Assembly: GCF_001029105.3 (NCBI RefSeq)
Contig: NZ_CP011807.3
Location: 1,426,001 to 1,490,000, forward strand
Reading direction: 5' to 3'
From: Pandoraea faecigallinarum
Lineage (GTDB): Bacteria > Pseudomonadota > Gammaproteobacteria > Burkholderiales > Burkholderiaceae
DNA: 64,000 bases
Program-made: the position numbers and the translations under genes
Notes under the pieces: model-generated
What the model saw: the letters and a program-made list of their open reading frames with translations, nothing else
Databases searched by the model: none
Told to the model about the DNA's origin: nothing
Part shown: piece after piece, positions 37,302 to 49,029 of the stretch
Numbering within the stretch: the first letter of the stretch is position 1
Layout: each line of letters starts with the position of its first letter

Positions 37302-38261
37302 TTAGCCGGCGACCGCGTGGCGTGCGGCGACCGGCTCGTCTTTGGTCAATTCCGACGGCAAGCGGAACTGGATGGTTTCCTCGATGCCGTCCATGAGAGT
37401 CACTTCGACCGTGTCGATGCGACGCAGCGCTTCGATCACGTCTTCGACCATGCGCTCGGGCGCGGACGCCCCTGCGGTGATGCCGATGCGGGCCATGCCG
37501 CGCACCCACTCCGGATTCACTTCGGAGCCGTCGGCCACGAGATAGCTCGGCAGGCCCATTTCGGAGCCGATTTCACGCAGGCGGTTCGAGTTCGAGCTGT
37601 TCGTCGCCCCGACGACGAGCAGAACGTCCACACGCTCGCACAGTTCGCGCACGGCGGTCTGGCGATTTTGCGTGGCGTAGCAGATGTCTTTGGTATTCGG
37701 GCCGACGATATTGGTAAAGCGACGTTGCAGCGCAGCAATGATACCCCGAGTCTCGTCGACCGACAGCGTGGTCTGCGTCACGTACGAGACCGGCGTATCG
37801 ATGGCGAGCGGCAAAGCCTCGACATCCGCTTCGGTTTGCACGAGATGCACGGGGCCGTCGATCTGCCCCATCGTCCCTTCGACTTCCGGATGGCCGGCGT
37901 GCCCGATCAGAATGACTTCGCGCCCGGCGGAGACATAATTCTTGCCTTGAATATGTACCTTGGTGACGAGCGGGCAGGTGGCATTGAGTACCTTGAGGCC
38001 GCGAATTTCCGCTTCCTGCTCGACGACGCGCGCGACACCGTGGGCGCTGAAAATGGTCACCGCGCCCGCCGGGGCCTCGGACAACTCGGCAATGAAGCGC
38101 GCGCCCTTGGCCTTGAGCGAATCGACCACATGCTTGTTATGGACGATTTCATGGCGAACGTAGACGGGAGCGCCGTATTTTTCCAGCGCACGCTCTACGA
38201 TCTCGATGGCACGTATGACACCCGCACAAAACCCGCGGGGTTGGGCAAGTAGGACTTGCAT
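37302..38261 (-). CDS. ispH: 4-hydroxy-3-methylbut-2-enyl diphosphate reductase (IspH/LytB)
   Basis: A 319-residue iron-sulfur enzyme for the last step of the MEP pathway, making isopentenyl and dimethylallyl diphosphate. Three cluster Cys are seen in [28 protein letters not shown] and [13 protein letters not shown], and [11 protein letters not shown] is the substrate loop. It is the first gene of a leftward run with hpnH, hpnA and hpnB. This ties isoprenoid supply to hopanoid synthesis. Many genomes hold a second ispH elsewhere, so this one may be the hopanoid-linked copy; that cannot be decided here. Confidence 0.92.
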   Translation of the reverse strand: MQVLLAQPRGFCAGVIRAIEIVERALEKYGAPVYVRHEIVHNKHVVDSLKAKGARFIAELSEAPAGAVTIFSAHGVARVVEQEAEIRGLKVLNATCPLVTKVHIQGKNYVSAGREVILIGHAGHPEVEGTMGQIDGPVHLVQTEADVEALPLAIDTPVSYVTQTTLSVDETRGIIAALQRRFTNIVGPNTKDICYATQNRQTAVRELCERVDVLLVVGATNSSNSNRLREIGSEMGLPSYLVADGSEVNPEWVRGMARIGITAGASAPERMVEDVIEALRRIDTVEVTLMDGIEETIQFRLPSELTKDEPVAARHAVAG

Positions 38262-38616
38262 TCAGCTCTCCGGCTCAGGTCGGCCGGGATGGCGGTGTCT
38301 ATCGGGTGCCCATGGATGCCACCTCGGGTGGAAGTGGCTTCATGGAGCACGCGAGGCCAGTTTCGATGGCAAATCGCGTGCACCCTCGGGGGAACCGCCG
38401 TCCGGTCGTTTGACAAGCAGCGATTGTAACCGCCGCGGCCAAATATTGCAGACGACCCCTTGTCCCGAGGCATCGGCAACTGTTGCGAAAATGTTGACGA
38501 ATCGGCGCCTAACTGGCGGCGATCTTCGCCGATTCCGTGGCGTTTCCGGTAAAACGCCGCCGAATGCCCGCCGCAGACGCCCGCGGGTCGCGACCTGGGT
38601 CGCCAAGTCGTTGATT
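38262..38616. other. Intergenic region between hpnM and ispH
   Basis: 355 bp with no convincing gene; an 88-residue Arg-rich frame at 38340-38606 lacks codon bias and is rejected. A hairpin GGCGTTT/AAACGCC at 38539-38558 lies about 60 bp past the hpnM stop and may end that transcript, though it has no U tract. The part next to 38262 should hold the ispH promoter. Confidence 0.4.
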
Positions 38617-39258
38617 TTATTTGCCGAAACGCTCGTTCTTCTCTTGCAGGTAGGCGATGAGGCTGTCGATGCCGCCCTGCGCGATGCGTGCCTTGAACTG
38701 GGGCTGATACAACTGGATGAGCCAGGCGTTGGCCACGTTCTCGCCCATCATGTTGATGTCGTAGATCTTCCAGCCCTTGTCCGTCTTGGCCAGGCGGTAG
38801 GCGACCGACAGGTTGTCGCCCGGGCCGCTGACCGTGGCGCCGACCACGACGTCGCTGCTGTTCGCCGTCAGCTTGGCCGGCTCGAACTTGAACTTGATGT
38901 CGTTGCCGCGCACCTGCGAGAGTTGCAGCGCGAATGTGTTGACGAGCAGTTGCTGGAATGCTTCGAAGACCTTCTTTTGCTGCTCGGGCGTTGCGGCGTC
39001 GAACACCTTCGGGCCGACGGCATAGCGCGTGGTGCGCAGGAAATCGGCATACGGCAGGAAATCGCGCGCGACGACGCGCGCCGTGGCGTTCACGTCGCCG
39101 GTTTTGGCAGCCGCATCGGCCTTCACGCCCTTGACGACCGTCTCGACGGCTGTCTTCACCATGTCGTTCGGATTGGCGCTGGCCTGAGCCCAGGCGGCCG
39201 ATGCGCCACCGATGCCGCTCAGGGCGACGGCGGCAACCGTCATCAGAAATTTGTTCAT
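38617..39258 (-). CDS. hpnM: Hopanoid-associated MlaC-family periplasmic protein HpnM
   Basis: A 213-residue periplasmic protein of the MlaC/Ttg2D (toluene tolerance) family. A signal peptide ends near AWAQA (residues 22-26). The fold shows RDFLPYADFLRTTRYAVG and WKIYDINMMGENVANAWL, as in MlaC, which shuttles lipids between membranes. Genes of this kind next to hpnN are called hpnM and are thought to help move hopanoids. The ATG at 39258 is used; the frame back to 39366 adds a nonhydrophobic leader. It is divergent from hpnN. Confidence 0.85.
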   Translation of the reverse strand: MNKFLMTVAAVALSGIGGASAAWAQASANPNDMVKTAVETVVKGVKADAAAKTGDVNATARVVARDFLPYADFLRTTRYAVGPKVFDAATPEQQKKVFEAFQQLLVNTFALQLSQVRGNDIKFKFEPAKLTANSSDVVVGATVSGPGDNLSVAYRLAKTDKGWKIYDINMMGENVANAWLIQLYQPQFKARIAQGGIDSLIAYLQEKNERFGK

Positions 39259-39580
39259 GCCAGATTGTCTTGATCGATTGAATTCGGAGCAGGCCGTAGT
39301 GTAGTCCACGTGATGCCCATGCGGCCCCTGTATACTGCTGCGATTTTGTAAATTCACTATTGCCATCGCTCTTGTCGCATTCCCTGGGCTGATCGACGGG
39401 CATCGGTCCCGATTGGTTCCTGATTGCAGCGAACGTTTAACCTTTCGTTACGTCTTTCGTTTTCGTCGCGCCTGGTATCGTTTGGTGTCGTCCGGTATCG
39501 TTTCGGCCCCGCCCGGCCGGGCGGCAGGAAAATGCGCCGGGCCCGACGGTGAGACTTCCACTTTCTTCCGGAACCGCTAC
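39259..39580. promoter_or_regulatory. Divergent promoter region hpnM/hpnN
   Basis: 322 bp between two divergent starts. A TGTATACT box (39327-39334) and nearby AT-rich sequence TTTTGTAAATTCACTA are promoter-like. The segment at 39470-39500 has repeated GGTRTCGT motifs. No gene was seen. Confidence 0.35.
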
Positions 39581-42229
39581 ATGCTGACTTCGCTCGTGGT
39601 GCGCATCGTCCGATTTTCGGCGAAGCACGCGTACCCGGTCATCTTCGCCTCGCTGCTGCTCGTGGTGGCCAGTTGCGTGTACGTTGCGAAGCACTTCGCG
39701 ATCAACACCGACATTTCCAGCCTGATCGACCTGAACACGCCGGCCGCCGAGCGCGGCCGCGAGATCGATCGCGCTTTCCCGCAGAAGACCGATCTGACGC
39801 TCGCTGTCGTGCAGGCGCCGGCCGCCGAATTCGCCGACAGGGCGGCCGCCGAACTGGCGAAGCGGCTGGAGACGGAGACGGACGTATTTCGTAGCGTGAG
39901 CCGTCCCGGCGCGGGCGATTTTTTCGCCCACAACGCCTTGCTCTTCGCCTCGACCGACGACGTCAGGTCGCTCACCGGCAAGCTTGAAGACGCCAGGCCG
40001 CTGCTCAACCGTCTGGCTCAGGATCCGAGCCTCGCCGGTCTGTCGAACCTGCTGTCGGTGACGCTGCAAACACCGCTTCTTACCGGTCAGGTAAAGCTCG
40101 CGGACATGACGCGTCTGCTGGAGAACGCGGCGCAGACTTCGGAAGCGGTTCTGGCGAACCGCCCGGCAGGCATGTCGTGGCGCGCGCTGGCCGCCCCGGA
40201 TACCGTGGCGCGCAGCTACGTGCAGGTGCAGCCGGTGCTCGATTATGCGGCGCTCGAAGCGGGCGCGAACGCGGCCACACGCATTCGCGATGCCGTCGCC
40301 GATCTGAAGCTTGCCGAGCGCTACGGTGCGACGGTGCGCCTCACGGGCCCGCGCCCCCTGTCGGACGAGGAATTCGCGTCGGTGCGTGAGGATGCCGGCC
40401 CGAATGCCGCCATCACGCTGCTTGCCGTGCTGGTGGTGCTGTGGCTGGCCGTGCGCTCCGGCAAGATGATTCTCGCGGTGTTCATCACGCTGCTTGCCGG
40501 GCTGGCAGTGACGTTTGCGCTGGGTCTGATGATGGTGGGGGCGCTCAACATGATTTCCGTGGCTTTTGCGGTGCTGTTCGTTGGCATCGGCGTGGACTTC
40601 GGCATTCAGTTCGGCGTGCGCTACCGCGAGGAGCGGCACCGTCTGGAGCACGGCGAGGCGACACCCGCGGACGACGTGCTGCGCGGCGCGCTGGCCGGCG
40701 CGGGCAAGGCGATTGCGATGCCGCTGTCGCTGGCCGCTGCGGCGACCGCCGCGAGCTTCTTCTCGTTCCTGCCGACCGACTATCGCGGCGTGTCGGAGCT
40801 GGGGCTGATCGCCGGTGTGGGCATTCTGTGCGTGGCGTTCCCGTCGGCGATCACGTTGCTGCCGGCGCTCATCAGTGTATTCAAGCCCAAGGGCGAAGCG
40901 AGTCCGCCGGGGTTTCGCAGCCTCGGGCCGGTCGACGAATTCACCGAGAAGCATCGCAAGCCGTTGCTTTACGGCACGCTGGCGTTGGTCGTTGCCGGGC
41001 TGCCGCTGCTCGCGCATCTGCATTTCGACTTCAATCCACTGCATTTGAAGGACCCGCACACGGAGTCGATGGCAACGCTCATCGATCTGTCGAATTCGCC
41101 TGAAGCGGGCGTGAACGACGTGCAGTGGCTTGCACCGGACCTCGCCGCGGCCGACGCCGAAGCCGCCAGGCTTCGCGCCGTCCCGGAGGTGGGCCGTGTC
41201 GTGACGCTCACGACCTTCCTTCCCTCCGACCAGCCGGCCAAGCTGGCGATGATCGCCACCTCGGCGAAATCGTTGCTGCCGGTGCTCACGCAAACGCCGC
41301 TCGCCCCGGTGCCCGATGCGACGCGCGTCTCCGCGCTCAAGACGGCGGCGGGCCAACTGGAAGACGCGGCCCTCGACTATCCGGGCGAAGGCGCGAAGCA
41401 GGCGCAACGTCTTGCCGCGGCGCTGCGTAAGCTTGCGGCGGCGGATTCCGCCACGCGCGATCGCGCCGAGCGCGCGTTTGCCGGCCCGCTGAAGCTGGTG
41501 CTCGGCCAATTGCGCGACGCACTGCAACCGCAGCGGGTGACGCGCGAGTCGCTGCCGAAGGACATTGCCTCCCAATGGGTGGCCGCCGACGGACGCGCGC
41601 TCGTGAACATTTCCCCGCGTGTGGCGAAGGGCGCGGATCCAAGCGACGACGTGATGCTGCGCAAGTTCACCGAGGCCGTATTGCGCACGACGCCGGACGC
41701 GGTCGGCGGTCCGATCTCCATCCTGCGCTCGGCCAACACCATCATCCGGGCATTCATCGAAGCCGGCGTGTGGGCGTTGCTGTCGATCACCGTGCTGCTG
41801 TGGCTCGCGTTGCGCAATTTCGGCGACGTGCTGCGAACGCTCGTGCCGCTGCTGGTCTCGGCGGCCGTGACGCTCGAAGTGACGGTGCTGATCGGCTTGC
41901 CGCTGAACTTCGCGAACATCATCGCGCTGCCGTTGCTGCTGGGCGTGGGCGTGGCGTTCAAGATCTACTACGTGATCGCCTGGCGTCACGGTCAATATCG
42001 TTTGCTGGCTTCCGGGCTGACGCAGGCGATCGTGCTGTCCGCGGCGACGACCGGGATTGCGTTCGGCAGTCTGTGGCTGTCGCATCATCCGGGCACATCG
42101 AGCATGGGCAAGCTGTTGGCCCTGTCGCTCGTCTGCACGCTGATCGGCGCGGTGTTCTTCCAGCAGGTACTCATGGGCAAGCCGAAGACGCACGAGGACG
42201 AGGGGGCGATGCCGCCAAAACAGCCCTGA
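39581..42229 (+). CDS. hpnN: Hopanoid transporter HpnN (RND/MMPL family)
   Basis: An 882-residue RND-superfamily inner-membrane transporter. One N-terminal helix (residues about 15-35) is followed by a periplasmic domain, five further helices (about 275-430), a second periplasmic domain and five to six C-terminal helices (about 735-870). The segment [19 protein letters not shown] is typical of the family. HpnN moves hopanoids from the inner to the outer membrane, as shown in Rhodopseudomonas, and resembles Burkholderia homologues. The ATG at 39581 is preferred over an open frame from 39413. It is divergent from hpnM and convergent with dxs. Confidence 0.9.
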   Translation: MLTSLVVRIVRFSAKHAYPVIFASLLLVVASCVYVAKHFAINTDISSLIDLNTPAAERGREIDRAFPQKTDLTLAVVQAPAAEFADRAAAELAKRLETETDVFRSVSRPGAGDFFAHNALLFASTDDVRSLTGKLEDARPLLNRLAQDPSLAGLSNLLSVTLQTPLLTGQVKLADMTRLLENAAQTSEAVLANRPAGMSWRALAAPDTVARSYVQVQPVLDYAALEAGANAATRIRDAVADLKLAERYGATVRLTGPRPLSDEEFASVREDAGPNAAITLLAVLVVLWLAVRSGKMILAVFITLLAGLAVTFALGLMMVGALNMISVAFAVLFVGIGVDFGIQFGVRYREERHRLEHGEATPADDVLRGALAGAGKAIAMPLSLAAAATAASFFSFLPTDYRGVSELGLIAGVGILCVAFPSAITLLPALISVFKPKGEASPPGFRSLGPVDEFTEKHRKPLLYGTLALVVAGLPLLAHLHFDFNPLHLKDPHTESMATLIDLSNSPEAGVNDVQWLAPDLAAADAEAARLRAVPEVGRVVTLTTFLPSDQPAKLAMIATSAKSLLPVLTQTPLAPVPDATRVSALKTAAGQLEDAALDYPGEGAKQAQRLAAALRKLAAADSATRDRAERAFAGPLKLVLGQLRDALQPQRVTRESLPKDIASQWVAADGRALVNISPRVAKGADPSDDVMLRKFTEAVLRTTPDAVGGPISILRSANTIIRAFIEAGVWALLSITVLLWLALRNFGDVLRTLVPLLVSAAVTLEVTVLIGLPLNFANIIALPLLLGVGVAFKIYYVIAWRHGQYRLLASGLTQAIVLSAATTGIAFGSLWLSHHPGTSSMGKLLALSLVCTLIGAVFFQQVLMGKPKTHEDEGAMPPKQP

Positions 42230-42253
42230 CGTCCGGCATGGCGCGCGGGCAAC

Positions 42254-42280
42254 AAAAAAACGGCACCGGGAGGTGCCGTC
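42254..42280. terminator. Bidirectional terminator between hpnN and dxs
   Basis: Arms ACGGCACC (42260-42267) and GGTGCCGT (42272-42279) pair around a GGGA loop. The run of seven A on the left gives a U tract for leftward transcripts, and CTTGCTTT follows on the right. It sits between the convergent stop codons of hpnN and dxs. Confidence 0.8.
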
Positions 42281-42313
42281 TTGCTTTCCTGCCCCGCTGG
42301 AGGACCGGATGAC

Positions 42314-44218
42314 TTACACGGACTCGACCTTGCCTCCCAGCCGCTCGGCCATTGCGCGGCGAATCGAGGCGGTGATACCCGATGCGTCGAGACCGACGGA
42401 CGCCAGTTGTTGCGCGGGTGTGCCCTGATCGATGTACGTGTCGGGCAATCCCAGTTGCAGCACCGGAATCGCAACCCCGTTCGCGTTGAGCGCTTCGATG
42501 CATGCCGTGCCCGCACCGCCCATCACGGCACCTTCTTCCAGCGTGACGATCAGGTCATGCGTACGCGCCATGTCGAGCACCGTCGCTTCGTCGAGCGGCT
42601 TCACGAACCGCATGTTGACCACACTGGCGTCGAATTCGTCGGCGATCTGCTCGGCCAGCGCCACCATCGAGCCGAACGCGAGCATCGCCACGCGGCGCCC
42701 GGCGGGGGCGGTGCTCTGGCGGCGCGTCTGCGCATGCCCCACGGGCAGCGTCGACAGACCGGCTTCGGTCGCCACGCCCGGACCCGTGCCGCGCGGATAG
42801 CGCACCGCACTGGGACCGTCGATGCCAAGCGCCGTTTGCAACATCAGACGGCATTCGTTCTCGTCGGCCGGCGCCATCACCACCATGTTCGGAATGCAGC
42901 GCAGGTAGGCCATGTCGTAGGCGCCCGCATGCGTCGCCCCGTCGGCGCCCACCAGACCGCCGCGGTCGATGGCCAAAAGCACCGGCAGATTCTGCAAGGC
43001 GACATCGTGAATCAGCTGATCGTAGCCGCGTTGCAGGAACGTCGAATAGATCGCGACGACAGGCCGCAGGCCTTCGGTTGCCAGGCCGCCCGCGAAAGTC
43101 ACCGCGTGTTGCTCGGCGATGCCGACGTCGTAATAGCGCTCCGGAAAACGCTTCTCGAACTCCACCAACCCGGAGCCCTCGCGCATCGCCGGCGTGATGC
43201 CGACGACACGCTTGTCCGCCGCTGCCGCATCGCACAGCCATTGCCCGAACACCTGCGTATAAGTCTTGGCCGAGACGGTGCCCGGTGCGGCCGGACGAAT
43301 GCCTTCGCTGGGATTGAATTTGCCCGGGCCGTGATACAGCACCGGATCGGCTTCGGCAAGCTTGTAGCCGCGGCCCTTGCGCGTGACGACGTGCAGGAAC
43401 TGCGGCCCCCTGAGCGCCTTGATGTTCTCCAGTGCGGGAATCAGGGCGTCGAGATCGTGCCCGTCGATGGGGCCGAGATAATTGAAGCCGAACTCCTCGA
43501 ACATCGTGCCCGTCGGCGAGACGATGGCCTTGGCGTGTTCTTCGAGCTTGTGGGCGAGTTCGCGCATCGGCGCCGGGGCGTTGCGCAGCAGATTGCGCAC
43601 GCTTTCCTTGCCCGCCGAGTAGAACTGGCCGGACATCAGCCGCGTGAGGTACTGGTTGAGCGCGCCCACCGGCGGTGAGATCGACATGTCGTTGTCGTTG
43701 AGCACGACGAGAAACGGCAGATCGTCATACACCCCGGCATTGTTCAGGGCTTCGAACGCTTCGCCCGCGGTCATCGCGCCATCGCCGATCACGGCAATCG
43801 CGTGACGCTTCTCACCCTTGACCTTGCTCGCCAGCGCCATGCCTAGTGCCGCCGAGATCGACGTGCTCGAATGCGCTGTGCCGAACGTGTCGTACGGCGA
43901 CTCGTCGCGCTTCGGAAACCCCGACAGGCCTTGCCACTGACGCAGCGTCGGCATGGCCTCACGCCGCCCCGTCAGGATCTTGTGCGGGTAGGTCTGGTGA
44001 CCCACGTCCCACACGATCCGGTCGTTGGGCGTATCGAAGACGTAGTGCAGGGCAATCGTCAGTTCGACGGTGCCCAGATTCGACGACAGATGCCCGCCCG
44101 TGCGCGAGACGTTCTCGAGCACGCAGGCGCGCAGCTCGTCGGCCACGCGTCGCAGTTCGGCGCGCGAGAGGGCGCGCAATTCGGCCGGGGATGGGATGCT
44201 GGCTAACAAATCGGTCAT
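42314..44218 (-). CDS. dxs: 1-deoxy-D-xylulose-5-phosphate synthase
   Basis: A 634-residue thiamine-diphosphate enzyme that joins pyruvate and glyceraldehyde 3-phosphate, the entry step of the MEP isoprenoid pathway. The early His is in GGHLSSNLG (42-50), and the thiamine motif [17 protein letters not shown] begins at residue 145. The transketolase pyrimidine domain has [17 protein letters not shown]. It starts 23 bp after the aminotransferase stop on the same strand, with no terminator between. It is thus the last gene of the phosphonate operon, linking isoprenoid supply to that message. In many Burkholderiales dxs instead follows ispA. Confidence 0.93.
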   Translation of the reverse strand: MTDLLASIPSPAELRALSRAELRRVADELRACVLENVSRTGGHLSSNLGTVELTIALHYVFDTPNDRIVWDVGHQTYPHKILTGRREAMPTLRQWQGLSGFPKRDESPYDTFGTAHSSTSISAALGMALASKVKGEKRHAIAVIGDGAMTAGEAFEALNNAGVYDDLPFLVVLNDNDMSISPPVGALNQYLTRLMSGQFYSAGKESVRNLLRNAPAPMRELAHKLEEHAKAIVSPTGTMFEEFGFNYLGPIDGHDLDALIPALENIKALRGPQFLHVVTRKGRGYKLAEADPVLYHGPGKFNPSEGIRPAAPGTVSAKTYTQVFGQWLCDAAAADKRVVGITPAMREGSGLVEFEKRFPERYYDVGIAEQHAVTFAGGLATEGLRPVVAIYSTFLQRGYDQLIHDVALQNLPVLLAIDRGGLVGADGATHAGAYDMAYLRCIPNMVVMAPADENECRLMLQTALGIDGPSAVRYPRGTGPGVATEAGLSTLPVGHAQTRRQSTAPAGRRVAMLAFGSMVALAEQIADEFDASVVNMRFVKPLDEATVLDMARTHDLIVTLEEGAVMGGAGTACIEALNANGVAIPVLQLGLPDTYIDQGTPAQQLASVGLDASGITASIRRAMAERLGGKVESV

Positions 44219-44241
44219 GGCTGAACGTCCGTCCCCGGGGC

Positions 44242-45315
44242 TTAGTTCACCAGTCTGGCGAAGGAAGCCAGCAGGCGATCGATGTCGGCCGCGCTGAGAT
44301 TGCCCATCGTCGAGATGCGGAACAGTTCCTTCGACAGGCCGCCCTGACCGGCATAAATCACAAAGCCGTCGGCCTTGAGCCAGTCGTGCAGACGCGGGTA
44401 GTCGACGCCCGCCGGCAGCTTGTACGCGCGCAACACGACCGAGGATTCCCCCGGCGGCAACACGCTGTCGATACCGAGCGCGGCCAGGCCGGCACGCGCC
44501 TGCTCGGCGAGCGCGCCGTAGTGGGCGTGGCGCTTTTGCCAACCGCCCGCATCCTCGAGCTCGCGCAGCGCTTCGACCAGTGCGTAGTACGCTTGCACGG
44601 ACGGCGTGAACGGTGTGTTGCGCTCGGCTTGCAGCTTTGCCAGGCGCGCAATGTCGAGGTAGTACGTACGGCTGTGGGCCTTGGCGAGCGCGTCCCTGCG
44701 CACCAGCACGAAAGACACGCCCGGCACGCCATGTACGCATTTGTTGGCCGTCGCGGCGACCGCGACGATGCCCGAGTCGTCGAAGTCGATGGCTTCGGCG
44801 GCAAAACTGCTCACACCGTCGACCAGCAGATCGATGCCGCGCTCGCGGCAAACGCGGGAAATGCCGCTCAGATCGTTCAAACGGCCCGTCGTCGTTTCGT
44901 GATGAATGATCGCCACGTTCGTGTACGGGCGATCCCCGGCGGCGTCGAGCTTCGCGACGATCTGCGCCAGATCCGGGGCCTGCATCCATTCGAAGTGAAT
45001 GACGTCGTGATCGACGCGATATTGCTTGGCGATCTGCGAAATACGCTCACCGTACACACCGTTCTCGACGATCAGCAGGCGGCCGTTTTCCGGCACGAGA
45101 CCCGCGGTCATGCTCTCGACGGCAGCCGTGCCCGAGCCGGTCATCAGCACCGGTGTCCACACAGCCGGATCGAGGCCGTAGACGGCCGTCAGGCGTGCGC
45201 GAGCTTCGTCCTGCAAGTCGAAAAACTCGGGTTCTCGGTGGCACAGATCGGGTTGCAGCAGACTTTTGCGAACACGCTCGGTCAGGGTAACGGGGCCCGG
45301 GTTCAGTAACAGCAT
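44242..45315 (-). CDS. 2-aminoethylphosphonate aminotransferase (PhnW-like, biosynthetic)
   Basis: A 357-residue class V aminotransferase. The PLP Lys is K192 (in [12 protein letters not shown]), and D166 in LLVDGVSSF should hold the pyridine nitrogen. The N-terminus [19 protein letters not shown] and the [10 protein letters not shown] segment match 2-aminoethylphosphonate:pyruvate transaminases. In a cluster with PEP mutase and phosphonopyruvate decarboxylase, the reaction runs toward synthesis: phosphonoacetaldehyde to 2-aminoethylphosphonate. It follows the decarboxylase gene by 45 bp. Confidence 0.9.
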   Translation of the reverse strand: MLLLNPGPVTLTERVRKSLLQPDLCHREPEFFDLQDEARARLTAVYGLDPAVWTPVLMTGSGTAAVESMTAGLVPENGRLLIVENGVYGERISQIAKQYRVDHDVIHFEWMQAPDLAQIVAKLDAAGDRPYTNVAIIHHETTTGRLNDLSGISRVCRERGIDLLVDGVSSFAAEAIDFDDSGIVAVAATANKCVHGVPGVSFVLVRRDALAKAHSRTYYLDIARLAKLQAERNTPFTPSVQAYYALVEALRELEDAGGWQKRHAHYGALAEQARAGLAALGIDSVLPPGESSVVLRAYKLPAGVDYPRLHDWLKADGFVIYAGQGGLSKELFRISTMGNLSAADIDRLLASFARLVN

Positions 45316-45360
45316 GGCGAAGCTTCCTCGGCAGATGTCGTGCGAATAAGGGGGGGACGC

Positions 45361-46551
45361 TCAGGCCGATACCTGTGCGCGTCGTGCAATATGGTTTATC
45401 AGGCGCGACTTGACCGCTTCCGGTGTGACCTTCGGCCGCGGCAATCCGTCCGGCGTGCCCGGGCGCGTGCTCAGGCAGGCGAAGCGCGGGCCGTCGTTCA
45501 GGCTGGCGCTGCTGCCATCGAACAGTTGCTCGATGACCTCCAGCGTATCGCCTTCGAGCGCCAGCGCGTAACCGCTCGCGGCGGCGATGCCCGCGAAGGA
45601 CACCGTCGGCGATACCGTCGCCTGTGCGCCGGTCGAGTCGTGCGAGGCGTTGTCGAGCAAAAGATGCACGAGGTTCGACGGGCCGTAAGCGCCCAGCGTG
45701 GCAAAGGCGCCCATACGCATGAGCGCCGCACCGTCGCCATCGAGTGCCACCACACGAAGATCGGGACGTGCCAGGGCAAGACCCAGCGCGAGGGTTGTGA
45801 CGCAACCCATCGAGCCGACCATGTAGAGCTGGTTGGCGCGATCGTCGAGGGCGTACAGTTCACGGCCGCAGAAGCCGGTCGACGCCAGCACCACGGTGCT
45901 GTCCAGCGGTGTGTGGGCGATCACGCGGGAGAGGGCGTCGCGACGTGTCGGCATCTCCGACGGTGCCACGCCCTTCGTGACGGAGACGGGCGCGGGCTGC
46001 GCCGGTCGCGCCGGACGCTCGCCGGGCTGCAACGGGAACGGCGCCACGCTGCCCTTTTGCATCACGAGCGCGTAAGGGCGGCCGGTTTCGTCCATATGCC
46101 GTACGGCACGCGCGAGCGCCGGGCCGATGGCTTCGGGCGAGGTCGGGAACAACTCCCACGGCACTTCCATCAGGTCGAGCATGGCCGGCGTGATCGGACC
46201 CATGAGCGCGTGCTGCGGCTCATCGGTGATGCCCGGCTGGCCGCGCCATGTCACGATCAGCAATTGCGGCAGACGGAACGTCCAGGTCAGCGACGTGAGC
46301 GGGCTCACCGCGTTGCCAAGGCCCGAGTTCTGCATCATCGTGACGGCACGTGCGCCACGGCCTTCTCCGAGGGTCGCACCGGCCGCAATGGCAACCGCAT
46401 CGCCCTCGTTGGCCGCCGACAGGTAATGCAGCGTGGGGTCTTGCAGCACGTAGTTGATGAACGGCGTGAGAAACGAGCATGGCACGCCGGTGTACCACGT
46501 AAAGCCGTGCCGGCGCGCGGCCTCGACAAACTGTCCTGCCTCAATCACCAT
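45361..46551 (-). CDS. Phosphonopyruvate decarboxylase
   Basis: A 396-residue thiamine-diphosphate enzyme that removes CO2 from phosphonopyruvate to give phosphonoacetaldehyde, the irreversible step that pulls phosphonate synthesis forward. The conserved Glu is in [14 protein letters not shown] (about residue 49), and the cofactor motif is [20 protein letters not shown]. The N-terminal [18 protein letters not shown] is typical of the family. The ATG at 46551 overlaps the PEP mutase stop by 11 bp, showing coupling; a longer frame to 46590 is less likely. Confidence 0.9.
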   Translation of the reverse strand: MVIEAGQFVEAARRHGFTWYTGVPCSFLTPFINYVLQDPTLHYLSAANEGDAVAIAAGATLGEGRGARAVTMMQNSGLGNAVSPLTSLTWTFRLPQLLIVTWRGQPGITDEPQHALMGPITPAMLDLMEVPWELFPTSPEAIGPALARAVRHMDETGRPYALVMQKGSVAPFPLQPGERPARPAQPAPVSVTKGVAPSEMPTRRDALSRVIAHTPLDSTVVLASTGFCGRELYALDDRANQLYMVGSMGCVTTLALGLALARPDLRVVALDGDGAALMRMGAFATLGAYGPSNLVHLLLDNASHDSTGAQATVSPTVSFAGIAAASGYALALEGDTLEVIEQLFDGSSASLNDGPRFACLSTRPGTPDGLPRPKVTPEAVKSRLINHIARRAQVSA

Positions 46552-48253
46552 GCGTCTCCGAAGCGGCGGCGGACAGCGGCGTCTGGCCATGAGCGAAGTC
46601 GGCCGCGCGGCGGAATTCGTCCATGTCGTTCACACCGCGCCAGTGACCGTGTACGTACTGCACTTCGATCCGGGCGCCGTCGGCGGCCAGTGCGTTGATG
46701 AGTTCCGGCATGCCGAGCCGGTCGAAGTCGGGGCGCGTTTGCAGCGCGGCGAAAACACGTTGCAATTGCGCACGGCCGGCGTCGCCGCGCACGCCCAGCA
46801 GACCGATCCAGCGGCCGTTCGGGGTACGCCCGGCATCCGGGGCTTCGCCGCTGATTTTCTCGAGCAGCACCTGCTGCCCGAACAGACCGCGGTCGTCGCC
46901 CGCCGAGCAATACGCGAAGTCGCGCACGCTGGCGTTGGCCGCATTGGCCGCATTGGCCGCGGCGGTGGAGTCGACCACGACGGTAAAGTCGGCGTCGCTC
47001 TCGACAAGATCGCGCACGATGTAGCTGCGGAACAGCAGGTCGCCATATGAGATGACGGTGTCTTGCGTGAAGGCGTTCGTCACGCAGGCGAGCGAGGCCA
47101 GTTCACCCGTTTCGGCGTGGCGTTCGTTGATCGCGAGCGTGATGCCGGCGGTGTCGATGGCGTCGGCGCGATAGCCGCCCACGACCGTGATGTCGTTCAC
47201 CCCCTGCTTTTTGAAGCCGTCGACCAGCCAGCGCAGCAGCGGCTTGCCGGCGACCGGCAGCATGACCTTCGGCCGGTCCGTCGTCACGCTCTCGAGGTTC
47301 TTGCCACGGCTCGCGGCCAGCACGATGGCCGAGCGCGGCGCGTTGGCGGCGGACAGATAGCGGTCTTCGGCCCGCGAGTATTCGTCGGCGTCCTGCAGGC
47401 GGAAGATCTCGTCGACCGTGGCCACGCGGTCTTCCACATTGATCAGCGTTTCGTTGCGATGGATCTCGGCCGCGACGGACTGCATGGCCGAAGTCGCCGC
47501 ACGCAGCAGATGGTTCGCCCAGATCACGAGGCTGATATTGGCTTCGCGAAACACGTCGGTCGGCGTGCTGTAGTACTTCGTCGGCACGATTCCCAGCGGG
47601 CAGCGGTTGCCCCACTCGCGCGCGAATTGCACGATTTCGTCGGCGCGCTTGAGCTTGCTGTGAATCAGGATGGCGTCCGCGCCTGCCTGGCGATAGGCCT
47701 CGGCACGGCGCAGGGCTTCTTCCATGCCCCAGCCGGCGATCAGCGCTTCGACACGGGCAACGATGGAGAAGTCGTCGTCGGCCTGCGAATCCTTGCCAGC
47801 CTTGATCTTGCCGCAGAACTCGTCGATATCGGCCAGCGGCTGGCGTTCGCCGCCAATGAAGCTGTTCGTCTTGGGGAAGACCTTGTCTTCGATGCACACG
47901 CCCGCAATGCCGCGTTGCTCCAACTTGCGCACCAGACGCCGCATGTTGTTGAAGTTGCCGTAGCCGGTGTCGCCGTCGAGCAGGATCGGCAGATCGCTGG
48001 CGTCGGCCATGAATTCGAGGTTGTCGACGACCTGTGTCCAACTGGCTTCGTTGTTGTCGCGAACACCGAACTGCGCCGAGATGGTCAGACCGGACGCCCA
48101 GATTCCCTTGAAGCCGGCTTCGCGCACGATGCGCGCGGAAATGCCGTTATGCGCTTCCATCAGGAATTCGAGCTGGTTGCTGCGCAGCATGGCGCGCAGC
48201 TGCGCCGCGCGCGTGGCGCCCGGCGGTAGGGAGATTGCGTCGGGAGCGTTCAT
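46541..48253 (-). CDS. pepM: Phosphoenolpyruvate mutase fused to a nucleotidyltransferase-like domain
   Basis: A 570-residue fusion. Residues 18-300 are PEP mutase of the isocitrate lyase superfamily, which rearranges PEP to phosphonopyruvate and forms the C-P bond. The hallmark [10 protein letters not shown] is at 122-131, and [10 protein letters not shown] is at 91-100. Residues 307-550 resemble a sugar-nucleotide transferase: [10 protein letters not shown] stands where LAAGxGxRL is expected, followed by [17 protein letters not shown]. The Gly and Arg of the nucleotide loop are replaced, so activity of this half is doubtful. A 9-bp repeat encodes the Asn/Ala-rich stretch near residue 440. 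It overlaps the next cytidylyltransferase-type gene by 4 bp. Confidence 0.88.
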   Translation of the reverse strand: MNAPDAISLPPGATRAAQLRAMLRSNQLEFLMEAHNGISARIVREAGFKGIWASGLTISAQFGVRDNNEASWTQVVDNLEFMADASDLPILLDGDTGYGNFNNMRRLVRKLEQRGIAGVCIEDKVFPKTNSFIGGERQPLADIDEFCGKIKAGKDSQADDDFSIVARVEALIAGWGMEEALRRAEAYRQAGADAILIHSKLKRADEIVQFAREWGNRCPLGIVPTKYYSTPTDVFREANISLVIWANHLLRAATSAMQSVAAEIHRNETLINVEDRVATVDEIFRLQDADEYSRAEDRYLSAANAPRSAIVLAASRGKNLESVTTDRPKVMLPVAGKPLLRWLVDGFKKQGVNDITVVGGYRADAIDTAGITLAINERHAETGELASLACVTNAFTQDTVISYGDLLFRSYIVRDLVESDADFTVVVDSTAAANAANAANASVRDFAYCSAGDDRGLFGQQVLLEKISGEAPDAGRTPNGRWIGLLGVRGDAGRAQLQRVFAALQTRPDFDRLGMPELINALAADGARIEVQYVHGHWRGVNDMDEFRRAADFAHGQTPLSAAASETHGD

Positions 48254-49014
48254 TCGGACACCATCGTGAGCGGTTCAAGTTGCGGCAGCACCTCGTCGGC
48301 GGCGCGCTTCACATCTTCAGGGTAGTCGATTTCGATCCACGGGAAGCCCGTGACATCCGCCGTTTCGAATTGTGCACCACGCTCGAGCAGCAAGTCGCGC
48401 ACCGCCTCTTCGTGCGGCATCCTGGCGCGGCCGGATTCGACGTAATCACGCGTGATGTCGGCCAGACGCGCCGCCGTCGCTTCATTGAAACGGAAGAAGC
48501 CGACCGATTCGCCCACGGTGTCGTATTCCAGACCGACCATGACCTGCTTGCGCAGTTCGACAGGAACGCCGTCGCGCAGGCACAGCTTGACCGGCTCGTC
48601 GCCCACTTCGAAGTCGCGGTCGATGAGCAGACGGTTGGCCGTCTCGCCGGCAACCAGCGCGTTGAAAATGCGCTGGTCGTACAGCACGTCGGCATCCATG
48701 ACGAGGACATCGCCACCGGCGGTCATGGCCTCTGCCGTCACGTGCAGCGTCAGCACACTGCCCAGATTGAATTCCGGGTTGAGATAAATCCTGGGACGCG
48801 GCGTCCAGTTCAGGCGGTCGAGCTCCTGGCTCACCTGTTCGTGATGAAAACCGAGCGCGAGCACGACATCGGTGATACCGGCAGCGGCCAGCATGCGAAG
48901 GTGGCGCTCGAGCAGCGACATGCCGTCGAACTTCAGCAAGCACTTGGGCGACTGCTTGTCTTCGGGCTGGAGCAAACGCAGGCCCATGCCTGCTGCGAGA
49001 ATGATGGCCCGCAT
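48250..49014 (-). CDS. Nucleotidyltransferase, phosphonate cytidylyltransferase (PntC) type
   Basis: A 254-residue MobA/NTP-transferase-fold protein. The nucleotide loop is intact ([20 protein letters not shown] followed by KCLLKF), and metal-binding Asp are in [11 protein letters not shown] and [12 protein letters not shown]. It overlaps the PEP mutase gene by 4 bp. In phosphonate clusters, proteins of this kind (PntC) activate 2-aminoethylphosphonate with CTP to CMP-aminoethylphosphonate, ready for transfer to a lipid or glycan. A CDP-alcohol phosphatidyltransferase two genes upstream makes that reading likely here. The exact substrate is inferred. Confidence 0.8.
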   Translation of the reverse strand: MRAIILAAGMGLRLLQPEDKQSPKCLLKFDGMSLLERHLRMLAAAGITDVVLALGFHHEQVSQELDRLNWTPRPRIYLNPEFNLGSVLTLHVTAEAMTAGGDVLVMDADVLYDQRIFNALVAGETANRLLIDRDFEVGDEPVKLCLRDGVPVELRKQVMVGLEYDTVGESVGFFRFNEATAARLADITRDYVESGRARMPHEEAVRDLLLERGAQFETADVTGFPWIEIDYPEDVKRAADEVLPQLEPLTMVSE

Positions 49015-49029
49015 GGTGGATTTCCTTCT

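Noticed and set aside
38340..38606. 88-codon frame between hpnM and ispH
   Set aside because: Arg-rich, no ribosome site, no family match; it looks like chance opening in GC-rich DNA.
39437..42193. 918-codon frame antisense to hpnN
   Set aside because: His/Arg/Gln-rich shadow typical of the reverse strand of a GC-rich gene; hpnN on the plus strand has a full family match.
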